NCBI GenBank assembly: GCA_028275825.1
Contig: JAPWTX010000001.1
Coordinates: 60,018-124,017 of the forward strand
Source: Ignisphaera sp.
GTDB taxonomy: Archaea > Thermoproteota > Thermoprotei_A > Sulfolobales > Ignisphaeraceae
Direction of reading: 5' to 3'
Length of the DNA: 64,000 bases
Position numbers and translations under genes: made by a program
Shown: positions 44,356 through 55,060 of the stretch, one piece after another
Layout: every line of letters begins with the position of its first letter
How positions within the stretch are numbered: position 1 is the stretch's first letter
The notes under the pieces: model-generated
The model's input: only the letters and a program-made list of their open reading frames with translations
Told to the model about the DNA's origin: nothing
Database searches by the model: none

Positions 44356-45522
44356 TCATCTTAGAAAACTCAGTCTGTAAACAATAGATGGTAGCGTTCC
44401 ATGCACTACCTTAAGCTTCTCAATCTCAGCCTCGTGAAACTCCCTTAAAATTGCCTCTGAAATCCTTGTAGCAGAGGTTATGAAAACAACAGTTTCAAAT
44501 CCACTATCCCTAAGCACTGATAGAATTCTTCTATAAAGTTTTCCCAGAGCACCAGGTTTCATTCTATAGCCATAGGGAGGGTTGAAAACAGATATTGTGA
44601 AACTTGTTCCAAACTCCTTTTCAAGCTCTTTCAACTTTGGTGTGAACTCTATTGAATCCCTTGCTACAAAAAGTGTAACGTCATCAACACCTGCGCTCTT
44701 GGCATTTACAACAGCTCCTTCAACAAAAACAGGATTTATATCTACACCAACATGAATTCTCTCGCTCTCTGTAACACCTCTAGCACATAGCTTCTCAAAT
44801 CCTTTAGCAATGCTTGGAAATAGCCTTGGCATAACATTCCAATTAATATTCTTCTTAGCAATGCATGGCACTTCAACTCCTTTAGCCTGTAAAGCAGCTT
44901 CTATAGTGATAGTGCCTCCTCCGCACATAGGATCATAAAGCCCTTCACCAGGTCTCCATCTAGCAATCCTCAGCATAGCACATGCTATTGTATTCTTCAG
45001 CCCAGCAGGATGGGCAAAAACCTTGTATCCTCTTATATGCATAGAAACCCTGGTCAACGAGAGAGCCACAATAAGCCTTGAACCATTGAGTTCAACATAT
45101 ATCTCTACATCAGGTTCATCCAGATTCACCTTAAGCCTTACACCCTGGGACTGCATATAGCTATCAATTACAGCTTGACCTGCAACCCTGCTTATATCCA
45201 TACTAGTAAAGCTATGTACACCCATTCTCTCAGACCTTATTGCAAAGCTCTGATTAGGTTCAATTAATGCGTTAAAATCAATCCCTTTCACAACTCTGTA
45301 AACATCATCAAGAGTTGCAACATTTTCATTCACAGCAATCAAGTTATAAATGTTATTTGCAATACGCGACCTTAGCACATCAATAAGCCTATCAACGCCA
45401 ACTTCTATAAATACCCTACCACTTGAAACACTAACGATACTAGCTTCAGAAAGCTCAACAAGTTCGCGTGCCAATACACTTTCAAAACCTGTATCGCATG
45501 TAACTAACAACTTCACTAACAC
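44356..45522 (-). CDS. THUMP-domain tRNA guanine-N2 methyltransferase (Trm14-like)
   Basis: A 388-residue protein: an N-terminal ferredoxin-like/THUMP part (1-160, MLVKLLVTCDTGFESVLAREL) and a C-terminal Rossmann methyltransferase with YDPMCGGGTITIEAA (SAM site) and the catalytic FNPPYGYRM (NPPY). NPPY marks N2-guanine methylation; this architecture fits Trm14/TrmN enzymes acting on the tRNA acceptor stem. GTG 45522 or GTG 45516 is the start. A guide RNA candidate lies just upstream on the same strand. Confidence 0.88.
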   Translation of the reverse strand: MLVKLLVTCDTGFESVLARELVELSEASIVSVSSGRVFIEVGVDRLIDVLRSRIANNIYNLIAVNENVATLDDVYRVVKGIDFNALIEPNQSFAIRSERMGVHSFTSMDISRVAGQAVIDSYMQSQGVRLKVNLDEPDVEIYVELNGSRLIVALSLTRVSMHIRGYKVFAHPAGLKNTIACAMLRIARWRPGEGLYDPMCGGGTITIEAALQAKGVEVPCIAKKNINWNVMPRLFPSIAKGFEKLCARGVTESERIHVGVDINPVFVEGAVVNAKSAGVDDVTLFVARDSIEFTPKLKELEKEFGTSFTISVFNPPYGYRMKPGALGKLYRRILSVLRDSGFETVVFITSATRISEAILREFHEAEIEKLKVVHGTLPSIVYRLSFLR

Positions 45523-45532
45523 TCACCGAAAA

Positions 45533-45591
45533 GTGTCAGGCAGCCACCGCAACCTCACCAATCGGTAGCGGTCGGGATTAACATCATCCAC
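45533..45591 (-). ncRNA. Box C/D guide RNA, possible 16S 530-loop guide
   Basis: On the minus strand: C box GATGATG (45582-45588), a GC-rich first guide region, a degenerate D', a C'-like GTGAGG, the guide TTGCGGTGGCTGC and D box CTGA (45536-45539). Length and GC enrichment fit an sRNA. The D guide can pair with CAGCCGCCGC of the archaeal 16S 530 loop over ten bases with one G-U, which would aim methylation near C522 (E. coli numbering, recalled). It lies directly before the THUMP methyltransferase start, so it could be processed from its leader. Confidence 0.58.
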
Positions 45592-45715
45592 AAATACATT
45601 GTGCATACAAAACTTATTAAGTTATTTAAATTCGAAAAGAGTGCTGCACCTTGGTTACGTAGACAAGTATGCTATATGATTTAGCGTTTCAAATTAGCGA
45701 GCTGTGCTTTACAGG

Positions 45716-46405
45716 CTATGAGCATGGGACGACTAGTGTACCTATAGCTTCCCCTTTTGCAGCCTTTTCAACGTTTTCAACATGAAAACCATTGAATATT
45801 ACAACATCTATGCAACTTCTTTTAACTACCTGCATAGCTATTGGATCCAATAGCTGATAGCCCCCTGCTTCAAATCTCTGGCTTAAAACCCTTGCTAACT
45901 CATCAACAGATATCCTTTCAAATTTCTTAGCATTGGAAAACATCTTCGGATCCTTATCATATACCCCATCCACATCTGTAGCATAAAGAATTCTCCTTAT
46001 ACCCAACGTCTCTGCAACGATGGCTGCTACAGCCGCTGTTGATTGACCTGGTTGCAGCCCTCCAGCAACAACAACTTTACCTGTGCTCCAAGCCCTCTCA
46101 ACCTCTTCAATACTCCTAGGTATAGGTACATAAGCACGCTCCCCAATAGCATAGGCGAAAAGTAGTGCATTAACTCTAGCAACCTCAATCCCCACCATAT
46201 CGGCTTGCGCATTACTCAAGCCCAAAACCCTTGCACAACTAATATAATTTCTGGCATAAGTACCCCCACCAACAATTATAGCCACCCTGTAACCCTCATC
46301 AACAAGCCTATTAATAACTACAGCATACTTCTTCACAAGCTCAGCATTCTCAGGATCAACTATCTTGCCAGAAAGCTTTAGCAAAAACCTGTTGACACCC
46401 AACAT
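45716..46405 (-). CDS. pyrH: UMP kinase
   Basis: A 229-residue amino acid kinase-fold enzyme. FLLKLSGKIV (phosphate loop), VGGGTYARNYI, AQADMVGIEVARVNALL, GGLQPGQSTAAVAA and YATDVDGVYDKDP are standard archaeal UMP kinase blocks. It phosphorylates UMP to UDP in pyrimidine synthesis. It is monocistronic here, followed upstream by a long gene-free stretch. ATG at 46405. Confidence 0.94.
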   Translation of the reverse strand: MLGVNRFLLKLSGKIVDPENAELVKKYAVVINRLVDEGYRVAIIVGGGTYARNYISCARVLGLSNAQADMVGIEVARVNALLFAYAIGERAYVPIPRSIEEVERAWSTGKVVVAGGLQPGQSTAAVAAIVAETLGIRRILYATDVDGVYDKDPKMFSNAKKFERISVDELARVLSQRFEAGGYQLLDPIAMQVVKRSCIDVVIFNGFHVENVEKAAKGEAIGTLVVPCS

Positions 46406-47491
46406 AAAAGCACCTTATAGCTACAGGAAGCTAAAGCTAGGCAGTGTTAAAAACTCTAAGCACCAGAAAAACCTACATCATTGTGGACCATGTATATAAT
46501 TCAAGGTTTTCAAAACTTAACGATCTACTGCTAAAAGTAGAAGGACTGTAGAGACTCATACTAGCTATGGTAATAATGCAACACCCTCTGAAGAATTGCA
46601 ATTCTAAATTACATGTAGAGCCATTATGTAAATAATGCAAATAAGGCAATTGATTAACAAGTAATGCGTGTATATATCCTCAGTCATATACATCAAAGTA
46701 CTAATATAACTATAGATATATCAAACAGTAGAACAAATAGTACACAAGGTAGTGTACTATTTGTATAGCTGATTCCCAGCAGTCATTCAACTACTTTATA
46801 TTAATCAAATTCATCTCAAACAACGAAAATATTTACCATGAACCTCCACAAATTTACCTTAGCACAATTTCGAGACAATCCACATGGTTAGAATACCTAA
46901 TTGTAGCAAATAATTCTAAAAAGCAGAAAGAGGCCTAGAAAATGACTTAAGTATTCTTTGCAGAAACTACAAATACAGCTATTGATAGCTCTGTGCATCT
47001 CTTAGTGCATCAACTAATTAAAAAGTCTGCAAATTAACTATACAAAATTACATTGTATTCAAGATTATACAGTCGTATAAGTAAATTAATAATAAAACAA
47101 CTCCAGGAATGCTCTAGTCTCGATACATATTTGAAAGGTAATAGCTAAGACAGTTCGATACTGCCATGACTAGTTTTACATGAGTTGTGATTATCTGTAT
47201 TGTAGCAGTCTCTTTGTTTGTAAGCAGCTTATGGCTTGCTTTGACAGCTCTTCATGCGAAGCATTGAGATCTCAAATACGGAAAACCGAAGGCAAAAATT
47301 GTGGATGTTTGTAGATCTGCTTATTGTGCTACATCTAGGTGCAGACTCGCTAATCCATCATTGGGGTTGTAATAGCCTTGGAGAAACCTCCGCATTTAGC
47401 TATGAGGGGAAGTGAGGAAATTTATGATAAACTTATTTTAGCAATCATGGCTTTATTACTGAAATGAGCTATGCATGATGGGTTTTGATAT
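46406..47491. other. 1.1-kb gene-free AT-rich region
   Basis: No coding frame on either strand looks real. The distinctive element is a perfect inverted repeat at 46734-46763, listed separately. The 3' part (47130-47480) has slightly higher G+C but I see no tRNA, C/D box set or protein-like frame in it. It could include the long regulatory region of the NfnAB-like operon that follows. Confidence 0.5.
46734..46763. repeat. Perfect 12-bp inverted repeat
   Basis: CAAATAGTACAC (46734-46745) and GTGTACTATTTG (46752-46763) are exact reverse complements around a 6-nt loop AAGGTA. In AT-rich noncoding DNA an exact 12-bp stem is notable. It could be an operator, the end of a lost element or a hairpin RNA. 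Confidence 0.6.
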
Positions 47492-48340
47492 ATGAATAAG
47501 GTGCTCAGTAAAAAAGTGCTGGCTCCTAATGTAAAGGAGATGGATGTTTACGTACCTAGAATTGCAAGGGTTGCTAAACCAGGGCAGTTTGTAATTGTTA
47601 TGCCTGATGAAAAAGGAGAGAGAATTCCTTTGACGCTTGTTGATTGGAATTCTTTTGAAGGTTGGATTAGACTGGTGTTTCTAGAAATTGGTGTAACGAC
47701 ATACAAACTAGGATTGAAAGAAGTTGGAGAATCTTTATACTACATTGTGGGTCCCTTAGGGAATCCTACATATGTGGGCAAGTTTGGCACTGTTATTATT
47801 GTTGGTGGTGGTGTAGGAATACCTGCTGCATATCCCATAGCAAGAGCTTTTAAAGAAGTAGGAAACTACGTGATATCAATTATAGGTGCTAGAACCTCTA
47901 AACTGCTTATATATGAGGATAGAATTAGAGAGGTGAGTAACGAAGTACATGTAACAACAGATGATGGCAGTAAAGGATTCAAAGGATTTACATCAGATAT
48001 GTTGGCAAACCTTCTTGAAAGTGGGTTGAAACCTGACCTAATTTGGATGGTGGGTCCTGCTCCTATGATGAAAAGCTGTAGTGCTATAGCTAAGAAGTAT
48101 GGTGTTAAAGCTGTAGCAAGCCTCAATCCTATAATGGTGTGTGGTATGGGCATGTGTGGAGCATGCAGAGTTACAGTAGCTGGGCGAACCAGGTTTGCAT
48201 GTTTTGAAGGCCCAGAATTTGATGCAGATAAAGTTGACTGGGACGAGCTGATAAAGAGGCTGAACATGTATAGAAAGGAAGAGCAAGAAGCATTAAATAG
48301 ATTCAGAGATGCACTAGCCTCAATAGCTATGCAAAGGTGA
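47492..48340 (+). CDS. NfnA/SudB-like FAD and 2Fe-2S reductase subunit
   Basis: A 282-residue flavin reductase-like subunit. The FAD domain (PGQFVIVMPDEKGERIPLT), the NAD domain (VIIVGGGVGIPAAYPIARAF) and a C-terminal 2Fe-2S site (CGMGMCGACRV then FACFEGPEFD) are in the order of PyrK/SudB/NfnA proteins. Paired with the next gene it should form an NADH-dependent ferredoxin:NADP oxidoreductase or sulfide dehydrogenase. The stop lies 6 bp before the partner gene. Confidence 0.88.
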   Translation: MNKVLSKKVLAPNVKEMDVYVPRIARVAKPGQFVIVMPDEKGERIPLTLVDWNSFEGWIRLVFLEIGVTTYKLGLKEVGESLYYIVGPLGNPTYVGKFGTVIIVGGGVGIPAAYPIARAFKEVGNYVISIIGARTSKLLIYEDRIREVSNEVHVTTDDGSKGFKGFTSDMLANLLESGLKPDLIWMVGPAPMMKSCSAIAKKYGVKAVASLNPIMVCGMGMCGACRVTVAGRTRFACFEGPEFDADKVDWDELIKRLNMYRKEEQEALNRFRDALASIAMQR

Positions 48341-48346
48341 TGCTAA

Positions 48347-49759
<1,413 letters not shown>

Positions 49760-50369
49760 GGATACAACACTTAGGAGAAGACATATTATAAAACCCTATT
49801 CCCCTATTTACCTCTTAAATAAAGAAATGCGTGTAAAAGGAGCTAAGAGTGACTCTCAGACTCATGAAGTTTCTTGACTTCTTTAAGCCCAAGAACGCAG
49901 ATCAGCTCTGCTTAACTTTACTGGTAGAAAGTTAAGCACCACTTAACTTCACCATGACCAGACATAGGGCTTAAGAGGTTTTCAAAGTATCTTGACACCC
50001 CGAAATACAGTGATGAGAGTGCTTGGCAGTCCATAAACTCTAAGACACCCAAAATACACGTTATTAGGTGAAATAAAGTTATTAGGTATACACCATATTC
50101 CCTCCTTAAGCAATATTATACTCACATTCACACCTAAGGTTAGGCACCATAGAAAGTATCTAGCACATGGAAATAAAGTATCACGTGAACCAAAGTTTAC
50201 AATATTAGCAAGCAATACACTAACTAGTGCGTAAACTTGTGTACAGCTACATTTAAAAAGCAAATTTATCAGCATTTCTTCTACTCAATGAATTATAAAT
50301 GAGTTGTAACAATATATGCAAATTAAGATACAATTTGATGTATATTTAGCAGAGAGCTCTATCATACAT
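49760..50369. other. Intergenic gap with a 10-bp hairpin
   Basis: No convincing gene. GCTTAACTTT (49910-49919) and AAAGTTAAGC (49928-49937) form a perfect 10-bp stem with an 8-nt loop. A second TTAAGC/CTTAAC partial repeat lies directly after, so the arms could pair alternatively. The rest is AT-rich. Confidence 0.45.
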
Positions 50370-51440
50370 CTAATTATCATTTCTAGTGCCTAGGAGTGCT
50401 ATATCTATGCTATATCTTAGAATTGCTATGAGCCCTCCTAACATCTTTATTCTTTCGCCTACAGGTGTATTGCTCGGTACAATTACTATTACACCACCCT
50501 TCTCCACAACTTTTCTCAGAACCTCCTCAACTCTCTCACGGTTTTCATCAAATCCACTCAGCATTTCATCAACTATAGCAAGTTTTTCAATAGCACCTAA
50601 ATCTGCAACAAGTGTTACATGGTCTAATCCATAAGCAACTCTGTTAATGTCCTTTATAAGCATGTATTCGAATTCCTCAAGTATCCTGGATGCTTTCTCA
50701 ACAGCAGAATCTCTTATAACATTTCTCACAACATCTCTATTCAAGAGCTCTTGAAGCCCTGCATACCCACCATTAGCTACAGTATCTACATAAACCTTTA
50801 GCTCTCTATAAATAGCCTCAATAGCGCTCTTAAGCTTGTTCTTTAACTCACCTGGAGAACCTATAATAACACCATCAACATTATATCTCTGAGCTATCTC
50901 AATGATCTTCTTAGAAAGTTTCTGAACAAGCTCTTTCTCTGCTTCTTCAAACATCTCATCACTAATCGGAAGAGAAACATTCTCCGAATCCAAAATCTTT
51001 AATCCCTGCATCTGCAAAAGAGCAATAGCATATTCATCAAAATCCACTGCAATGAGAAGAACATTCAATGGCCTCACGAACTTCAAAATATCATCAATTA
51101 GGCTTGGACTCCAAGACAATTTAAATATTGTAACCTCATCACCTGCACCAACAGATATTGTGTGATGAGATCCTTTAACGCCAAACCTATCAGGACCTTC
51201 AACAACAATGCCATGAATCCTCAGTCTATTGGTAAAGGGCTGAAACTCCAGCTTTTCAACACTAATAGCCAACGTCATTGGAATCCTCCTCTTCACATTA
51301 CCAACACTCACATCCCTTGTAGTGCGAGCCTTAACAACATCCCCCTTAGTAATGAGCAAACTCAGTAACCATAAATCATCATCACTATCAATCCTAACTC
51401 TAAGCACACCATCTTTTTCATCCAAAACCTCAAGCTTCAC
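50370..51440 (-). CDS. pelA: Pelota (Dom34) ribosome rescue factor
   Basis: Archaeal pelota, about 356 residues. The N-terminal Sm-like domain starts VKLEVLDEKDGVLRVRI with DDLWLLSLLITKGD; HHTISVGAGDEVTI follows, then the eRF1-like central and C-terminal domains (LLIAVDFDEYAIALL, GPDRFGVKG, IVPSNTPVGERI). It binds stalled ribosomes with an EF1A-like GTPase. A longer frame reaches 51512, but it enters the SRP RNA; GTG 51440 with GGGGATC just before it is the natural start. Confidence 0.92.
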   Translation of the reverse strand: MKLEVLDEKDGVLRVRIDSDDDLWLLSLLITKGDVVKARTTRDVSVGNVKRRIPMTLAISVEKLEFQPFTNRLRIHGIVVEGPDRFGVKGSHHTISVGAGDEVTIFKLSWSPSLIDDILKFVRPLNVLLIAVDFDEYAIALLQMQGLKILDSENVSLPISDEMFEEAEKELVQKLSKKIIEIAQRYNVDGVIIGSPGELKNKLKSAIEAIYRELKVYVDTVANGGYAGLQELLNRDVVRNVIRDSAVEKASRILEEFEYMLIKDINRVAYGLDHVTLVADLGAIEKLAIVDEMLSGFDENRERVEEVLRKVVEKGGVIVIVPSNTPVGERIKMLGGLIAILRYSIDIALLGTRNDN

Positions 51441-51460
51441 AAAAGATCCCCAAACAAAGC

Positions 51461-51777
51461 GGTGCACGGCCCCCGTGCTATTTATGTAGCAAGTGCTGGC
51501 AAAACCAAACACACCGATATTCCTCCCGTGGACCTGCGAACGCTGGTGTCAGGGGTTAGGCTGCTTCCTTCCGGACCTGACCTTCCCCCTGCAAAGGCGG
51601 TAACCATCTCCCTCCAGAGATGGCCCCGCCACCACCAGCCCCGCAGGGCGGGAGTTCACAACAGTGTGTTTGGTTTTGCCAGCACTTGCTACATAAATAG
51701 CACGGGTTACTGACCTCCGCATAACGCCCATTTCGGCGTGGAGGGAGGGCGAGCCCCTCAGGTCCTACCCGTGCACC
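51461..51777 (-). ncRNA. ffs: SRP (7S) RNA
   Basis: The minus strand is a complete archaeal signal recognition particle RNA of about 317 nt. Ends GGTGCACGG and CCGTGCACC pair. Helix 8 is recognised by GTCAGGTCCGGAAGGAAGCAGC, with the GGAA tetraloop and the asymmetric loop that binds SRP54. Helix 6 is CCATCTCT-GGAG-GGAGATGG, which binds SRP19. Helix 5 contains a perfect 43-bp duplex (51472-51514 with 51664-51706). The SRP Alu-like domain is in the 5' GGTAGGACCTGAGGGGCTC region. It targets secretory ribosomes to the membrane. Pelota starts 20 bp beyond its 3' end on the same strand. Confidence 0.95.
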
Positions 51778-51802
51778 ATGTATTTGCATTACTACTTCTG
51801 CG

Positions 51803-51811
51803 TTTAATAAA
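51803..51811 (-). promoter_or_regulatory. TATA box of SRP RNA
   Basis: TTTATTAAA on the minus strand is 26-34 bp before the 5' end at 51777, the correct spacing for an archaeal promoter. Confidence 0.6.
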
Positions 51812-51980
51812 CTTTATGCATATTTTTCAAATCTATACATATATATGTCAACACCTTTTACTATTGATGAACATGTTAATATTCATCTTATCTATATAGA
51901 GCAATGTTTATCTGGTTCAATCAATTCTAACCAATATGTTTATTAACCTTGAGTCGCCAACTTTAACCTTGGTGAGTTGA

Positions 51981-52166
51981 ATGGCCTGTACAAAGCCTGT
52001 TAAGGTAAAGACCCCAGCTGGCACAGAAGCAACATTAGTGCCTAAGAAGGTATGGAGCCTCTCTCCAAAGGGTAGGAAGGGCGTTAAGATAGGTCTGTTC
52101 CAGGATCCAGGATCTGGGAAGTACTTCAGAGCAAAGGTTCCAGACGACTACCCAGAGTGTAGCTAA
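51981..52166 (+). CDS. creN7: Chromatin protein Cren7
   Basis: A 61-residue protein matching Cren7, the conserved crenarchaeal chromatin protein. [20 protein letters not shown], then [16 protein letters not shown] and [13 protein letters not shown] cover the whole SH3-like fold that binds the minor groove and kinks DNA. A Shine-Dalgarno GGTGA is 5 bp before the ATG, and a TTTATTA TATA-like element lies at 51939-51946. Its presence places the organism in the Crenarchaeota. The N-terminus MACTKP is slightly shorter than usual. Confidence 0.97.
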   Translation: MACTKPVKVKTPAGTEATLVPKKVWSLSPKGRKGVKIGLFQDPGSGKYFRAKVPDDYPECS

Positions 52167-52299
52167 ACTAGAAGATTAACTACAGCAAATATATGCAAAT
52201 ATATGTTAAAACTAAAATAATATATTTTTACCTTTTTATACATCTTTATGTACATCTAAAGTTTTTATTTGTGTGCTTTCTTTTGTGCTATGAGTAGCT

Positions 52300-53598
52300 A
52301 TGTTGCTTCCTAACGAAATCTATGAAGTTCTAAAGATTGTTAGAAGTCATGAGAGTTGGAGAAGATTTGAATGTATCAATTTAATAGCATCTGAAAACAT
52401 CATGTCGCCTTTGGCCAAGGCACTATATGTTACTGATATGATGCATAGATATGCTGAAGGCAGACCCGGCAAGAGGTTTTACCAAGGCTCTCGCTACATT
52501 GATGCCATTGAGTTAAAGGTTTCCGAGCTCTTATCTTGCCTCTTCAATGTAAGGTTTATAGAGCCTAGAGCCCCAAGCGGCACTATAGCCAATGCCATTG
52601 CTTTCAAAGCTCTAGCTGATGCTGGTGATACAGCTGCTGTGGTATCTATAAGTAGCGGTGCACATATATCGCATACCAGTCGCGGCATATTGGGGGCTCT
52701 TGGCATTAAGCAGATTGAACTTCCCTTCAGTACAGAACTCTGGAATATTGATGTAGACCAAGCCATGAAGATTATAGAGGTTGCAAGGCCTAAACTAATT
52801 GTGCTAGGGGCCTCCTTATACCTATTCCCACACCCAACAAAACAATTGGCAGAAGCGGCTCATAGTATAGGGGCTAGATTAGTTCACGATGCTGCCCACG
52901 TGCTGGGGCTTATAGCAGGTGGGATTTGGACTAACCCCCTTCATGAAGGTGCAGATGTCGTTACAGCATCGACACACAAAACTTTTCCAGGACCCCAAGG
53001 AGGGTTGGTGATGACCAATGATGAGAATGTTTTCAAAGCTCTCTCCTCCCATGTCCTAACATTTGTGAGTAACCACCACATACATAGGTTTCCAGCACTT
53101 GCAGTAACAACTATAGAGATGAAGTATTTTGGAGAGAGCTATGCATTACAGACAATTAGAAATGCAAAGACATTTGCAGAAGCGCTTGTAGCTGAAGGCA
53201 TACCTGTAGTTGCTGAAAACATGGGTTATACAAAGTCTCATATGGTGGCTATAGATGTGAGGAAGTTTGGAGGAGGTGCAAAGATAGCCAAAGTTCTTGA
53301 AGAGGCAAATATAATAGCCAATAAAAACCTGCTTCCATGGGATCGTCAAGAAGAGGCTTATAATCCAAGTGGTGTTAGATTTGGCGTCCAAGAGATGACA
53401 AGATTTGGTATGAGAGAAAAAGACTTTGAAGAAGTAGCGAAGCTTATAGCAGACATCATTGTTAGAGGTAGAGATCCTGCTGAGATCAGGAAAAAAGTTA
53501 TCGAATTTAGAAAGATGTTCACAAAAATATACTACGGATTTGACATGCCAGAGGAGTTCAATAAAAGCGTTGAAGAGTTCCTAAACCTTGGTATATAA
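52300..53598 (+). CDS. glyA: Serine hydroxymethyltransferase
   Basis: A 432-residue PLP enzyme that interconverts serine and glycine with a C1 carrier. CINLIASENIMSP, HRYAEGRPGKRFYQG, RLVHDAAHVLGL and the PLP-lysine site VTASTHKTFPGPQGG (Lys near residue 227) are clear. The C-terminus FGVQEMTRFGMREKDF is the archaeal type. A TATA-like TTTTTATT lies near 52263-52270, about 30 bp before the ATG, so the transcript is probably leaderless. Confidence 0.96.
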   Translation: MLLPNEIYEVLKIVRSHESWRRFECINLIASENIMSPLAKALYVTDMMHRYAEGRPGKRFYQGSRYIDAIELKVSELLSCLFNVRFIEPRAPSGTIANAIAFKALADAGDTAAVVSISSGAHISHTSRGILGALGIKQIELPFSTELWNIDVDQAMKIIEVARPKLIVLGASLYLFPHPTKQLAEAAHSIGARLVHDAAHVLGLIAGGIWTNPLHEGADVVTASTHKTFPGPQGGLVMTNDENVFKALSSHVLTFVSNHHIHRFPALAVTTIEMKYFGESYALQTIRNAKTFAEALVAEGIPVVAENMGYTKSHMVAIDVRKFGGGAKIAKVLEEANIIANKNLLPWDRQEEAYNPSGVRFGVQEMTRFGMREKDFEEVAKLIADIIVRGRDPAEIRKKVIEFRKMFTKIYYGFDMPEEFNKSVEEFLNLGI

Positions 53599-53840
53599 AC
53601 CCCAAGGCCTTTAGCTACTCACATAAATCTTTAAGCAATGCTTTAGGTGATCTGTTAAGGGATGCTAGCAACGTATCTACATAGTCAATGAGTTTTAATC
53701 ATCCATTACTAGATTTATCACTTCAATGCAATATTCACCATTTACATGGCAAAAGGAGATTCATTCTTCATGAAGTTAGAAGAAAAGTATAATATAGAGG
53801 CTATTAGTCATATTATATTAACATGTTTTTGGTGTTTTAA

Positions 53841-54464
53841 ATGAGATTTGGAATGCTATTACTCGAGATAATAATCCTTGTAATACTTTCAGTCACGGTT
53901 AAGCTTGGTTTGTTTAATGAAATTAACCTGCATGTGCATGAGGCTCTCCATGCGAATTCCTATGCCATACAGCTTTTTTCAGAAACAGCCAGCATCTATA
54001 CTTTTGTTGCAATGATCTTAATAGCTGTATTCGTGGACTTTGCTAGAATGCGAAGAATAAGTATGTTCACACAAGGGTTTGTCATTGCTATTGTTGTGAA
54101 TACCTTCTTGGTATATGCACTGAAAATAAGTTTACAGATTTATAGGCCTGATGCTATGCACATCAATACCTTTATAGAGATCTTAAATGTGGAAGCATTC
54201 GGATACCCCTCAGGACATACTGCTAGAGCATTTACATTAGCTACATATCTCTCCACAAAGCTAAGGATAAAAAATGTCACTATACTTGCATTTCTCTGGG
54301 CCCTTGGAATAGCCCTATCGAGAATTATCCTAGGCGTACACTGGCTTAGCGATGTACTTGGCGGTGTTTTGGTAGGTATACTCTCAGCTCATATAACAGA
54401 CTCTATGCTAAAACATGTCACTACGGTGATGCAGAGAATGTTGCTCAGAGAACCACATCGATAG
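53841..54464 (+). CDS. PAP2-family membrane phosphatase
   Basis: A 207-residue membrane protein with about five helices. The PAP2 phosphatase motifs are visible as KISLQIYRPDA (C1-like), FGYPSGHTARAF (PSGH, C2) and SRIILGVHWLSDVLGG (SRxxxxxHxxxD, C3). It likely hydrolyses a lipid diphosphate such as polyprenyl diphosphate, recycling the glycan carrier. No operon partner is present. Confidence 0.85.
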   Translation: MRFGMLLLEIIILVILSVTVKLGLFNEINLHVHEALHANSYAIQLFSETASIYTFVAMILIAVFVDFARMRRISMFTQGFVIAIVVNTFLVYALKISLQIYRPDAMHINTFIEILNVEAFGYPSGHTARAFTLATYLSTKLRIKNVTILAFLWALGIALSRIILGVHWLSDVLGGVLVGILSAHITDSMLKHVTTVMQRMLLREPHR

Positions 54465-54719
54465 CCGCTCATCTGAGGAGAGATGTTTAAGATGTTTTAT
54501 AACAACCTACAGCCCTCTCACCCAAACCCATCACACTTCTAGAGCAATCCTTCTTAAAAGCCTAGGAACGCTAAAACTTGCAATTCTCAAAATGTTTGTT
54601 TTCTAAGAAGTTAGACTTTGACAAATATTTACGGTAAATACAACTTCACAACTTAAGAACAACCAAAAAGATCCTAAGTAAACAAAACAACTCAGTAACA
54701 AAATTGCTTCCCTTTACAA

Positions 54720-54935
54720 TCTGCATTAGTTCTGATCTGACTTCCTCCCCGCCCTGAAGTGCGAGGGTTCCTGCTATTGCGGGGAGGTTTGGGGCTACAT
54801 CCTTTTCGGGGTTCAATCCCGGGCCTGGTCTCCGACCCGTTACCCCTATCCATTGTACTCGGGGCTATTGATAAGCTGCTTATCATCGCCATTGGCTCAG
54901 AGAGTTTAACGCTCATCACCAAGATTAATTGAAAT
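54720..54935 (-). mobile_element. IS200/IS605-like relic (family T2, copy 2)
   Basis: On the minus strand this encodes a degenerate tail with AMISSLSIAPSTMDRGNGSE, then RKGCSPKPPRNSRNP and SGRGGSQIRT, and its DNA ends in GGGCGGGGAGGAAGTCAGATC. The run of paired GC-rich blocks (CCTCCCCGC and GCGGGGAGG) makes a strong hairpin, as expected for the 3' end of tnpB and its omega RNA. It matches 26640-26935 but is somewhat better preserved. No catalytic domain is left. Gap 54465-54719 upstream holds no gene. Confidence 0.6.
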
Positions 54936-55060
54936 GAGGAGTACTCATAAGCTTTTCTTCTATTAATCCCCACCCTAAATGTGAGGCTTCTAGTTATATA
55001 AGATATAATAGCAATCGTAGTTTCTAGGCTGTATTTAAACATGAGTATTAGATATTGAAG

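Noticed and set aside
49982..50275. Minus-strand frame of 97 codons between the NfnB-like gene and pelota
   Set aside because: Cys- and aromatic-rich random-looking translation of AT-rich DNA, no start signals; judged chance.
51441..51512. N-terminal extension of pelota
   Set aside because: It would be encoded by the SRP RNA gene itself; GTG 51440 with a Shine-Dalgarno is the better start and matches the family N-terminus.
51462..51731. Open frames on both strands inside SRP RNA
   Set aside because: They arise from the long inverted repeat of helix 5, which yields the same short peptide on both strands.
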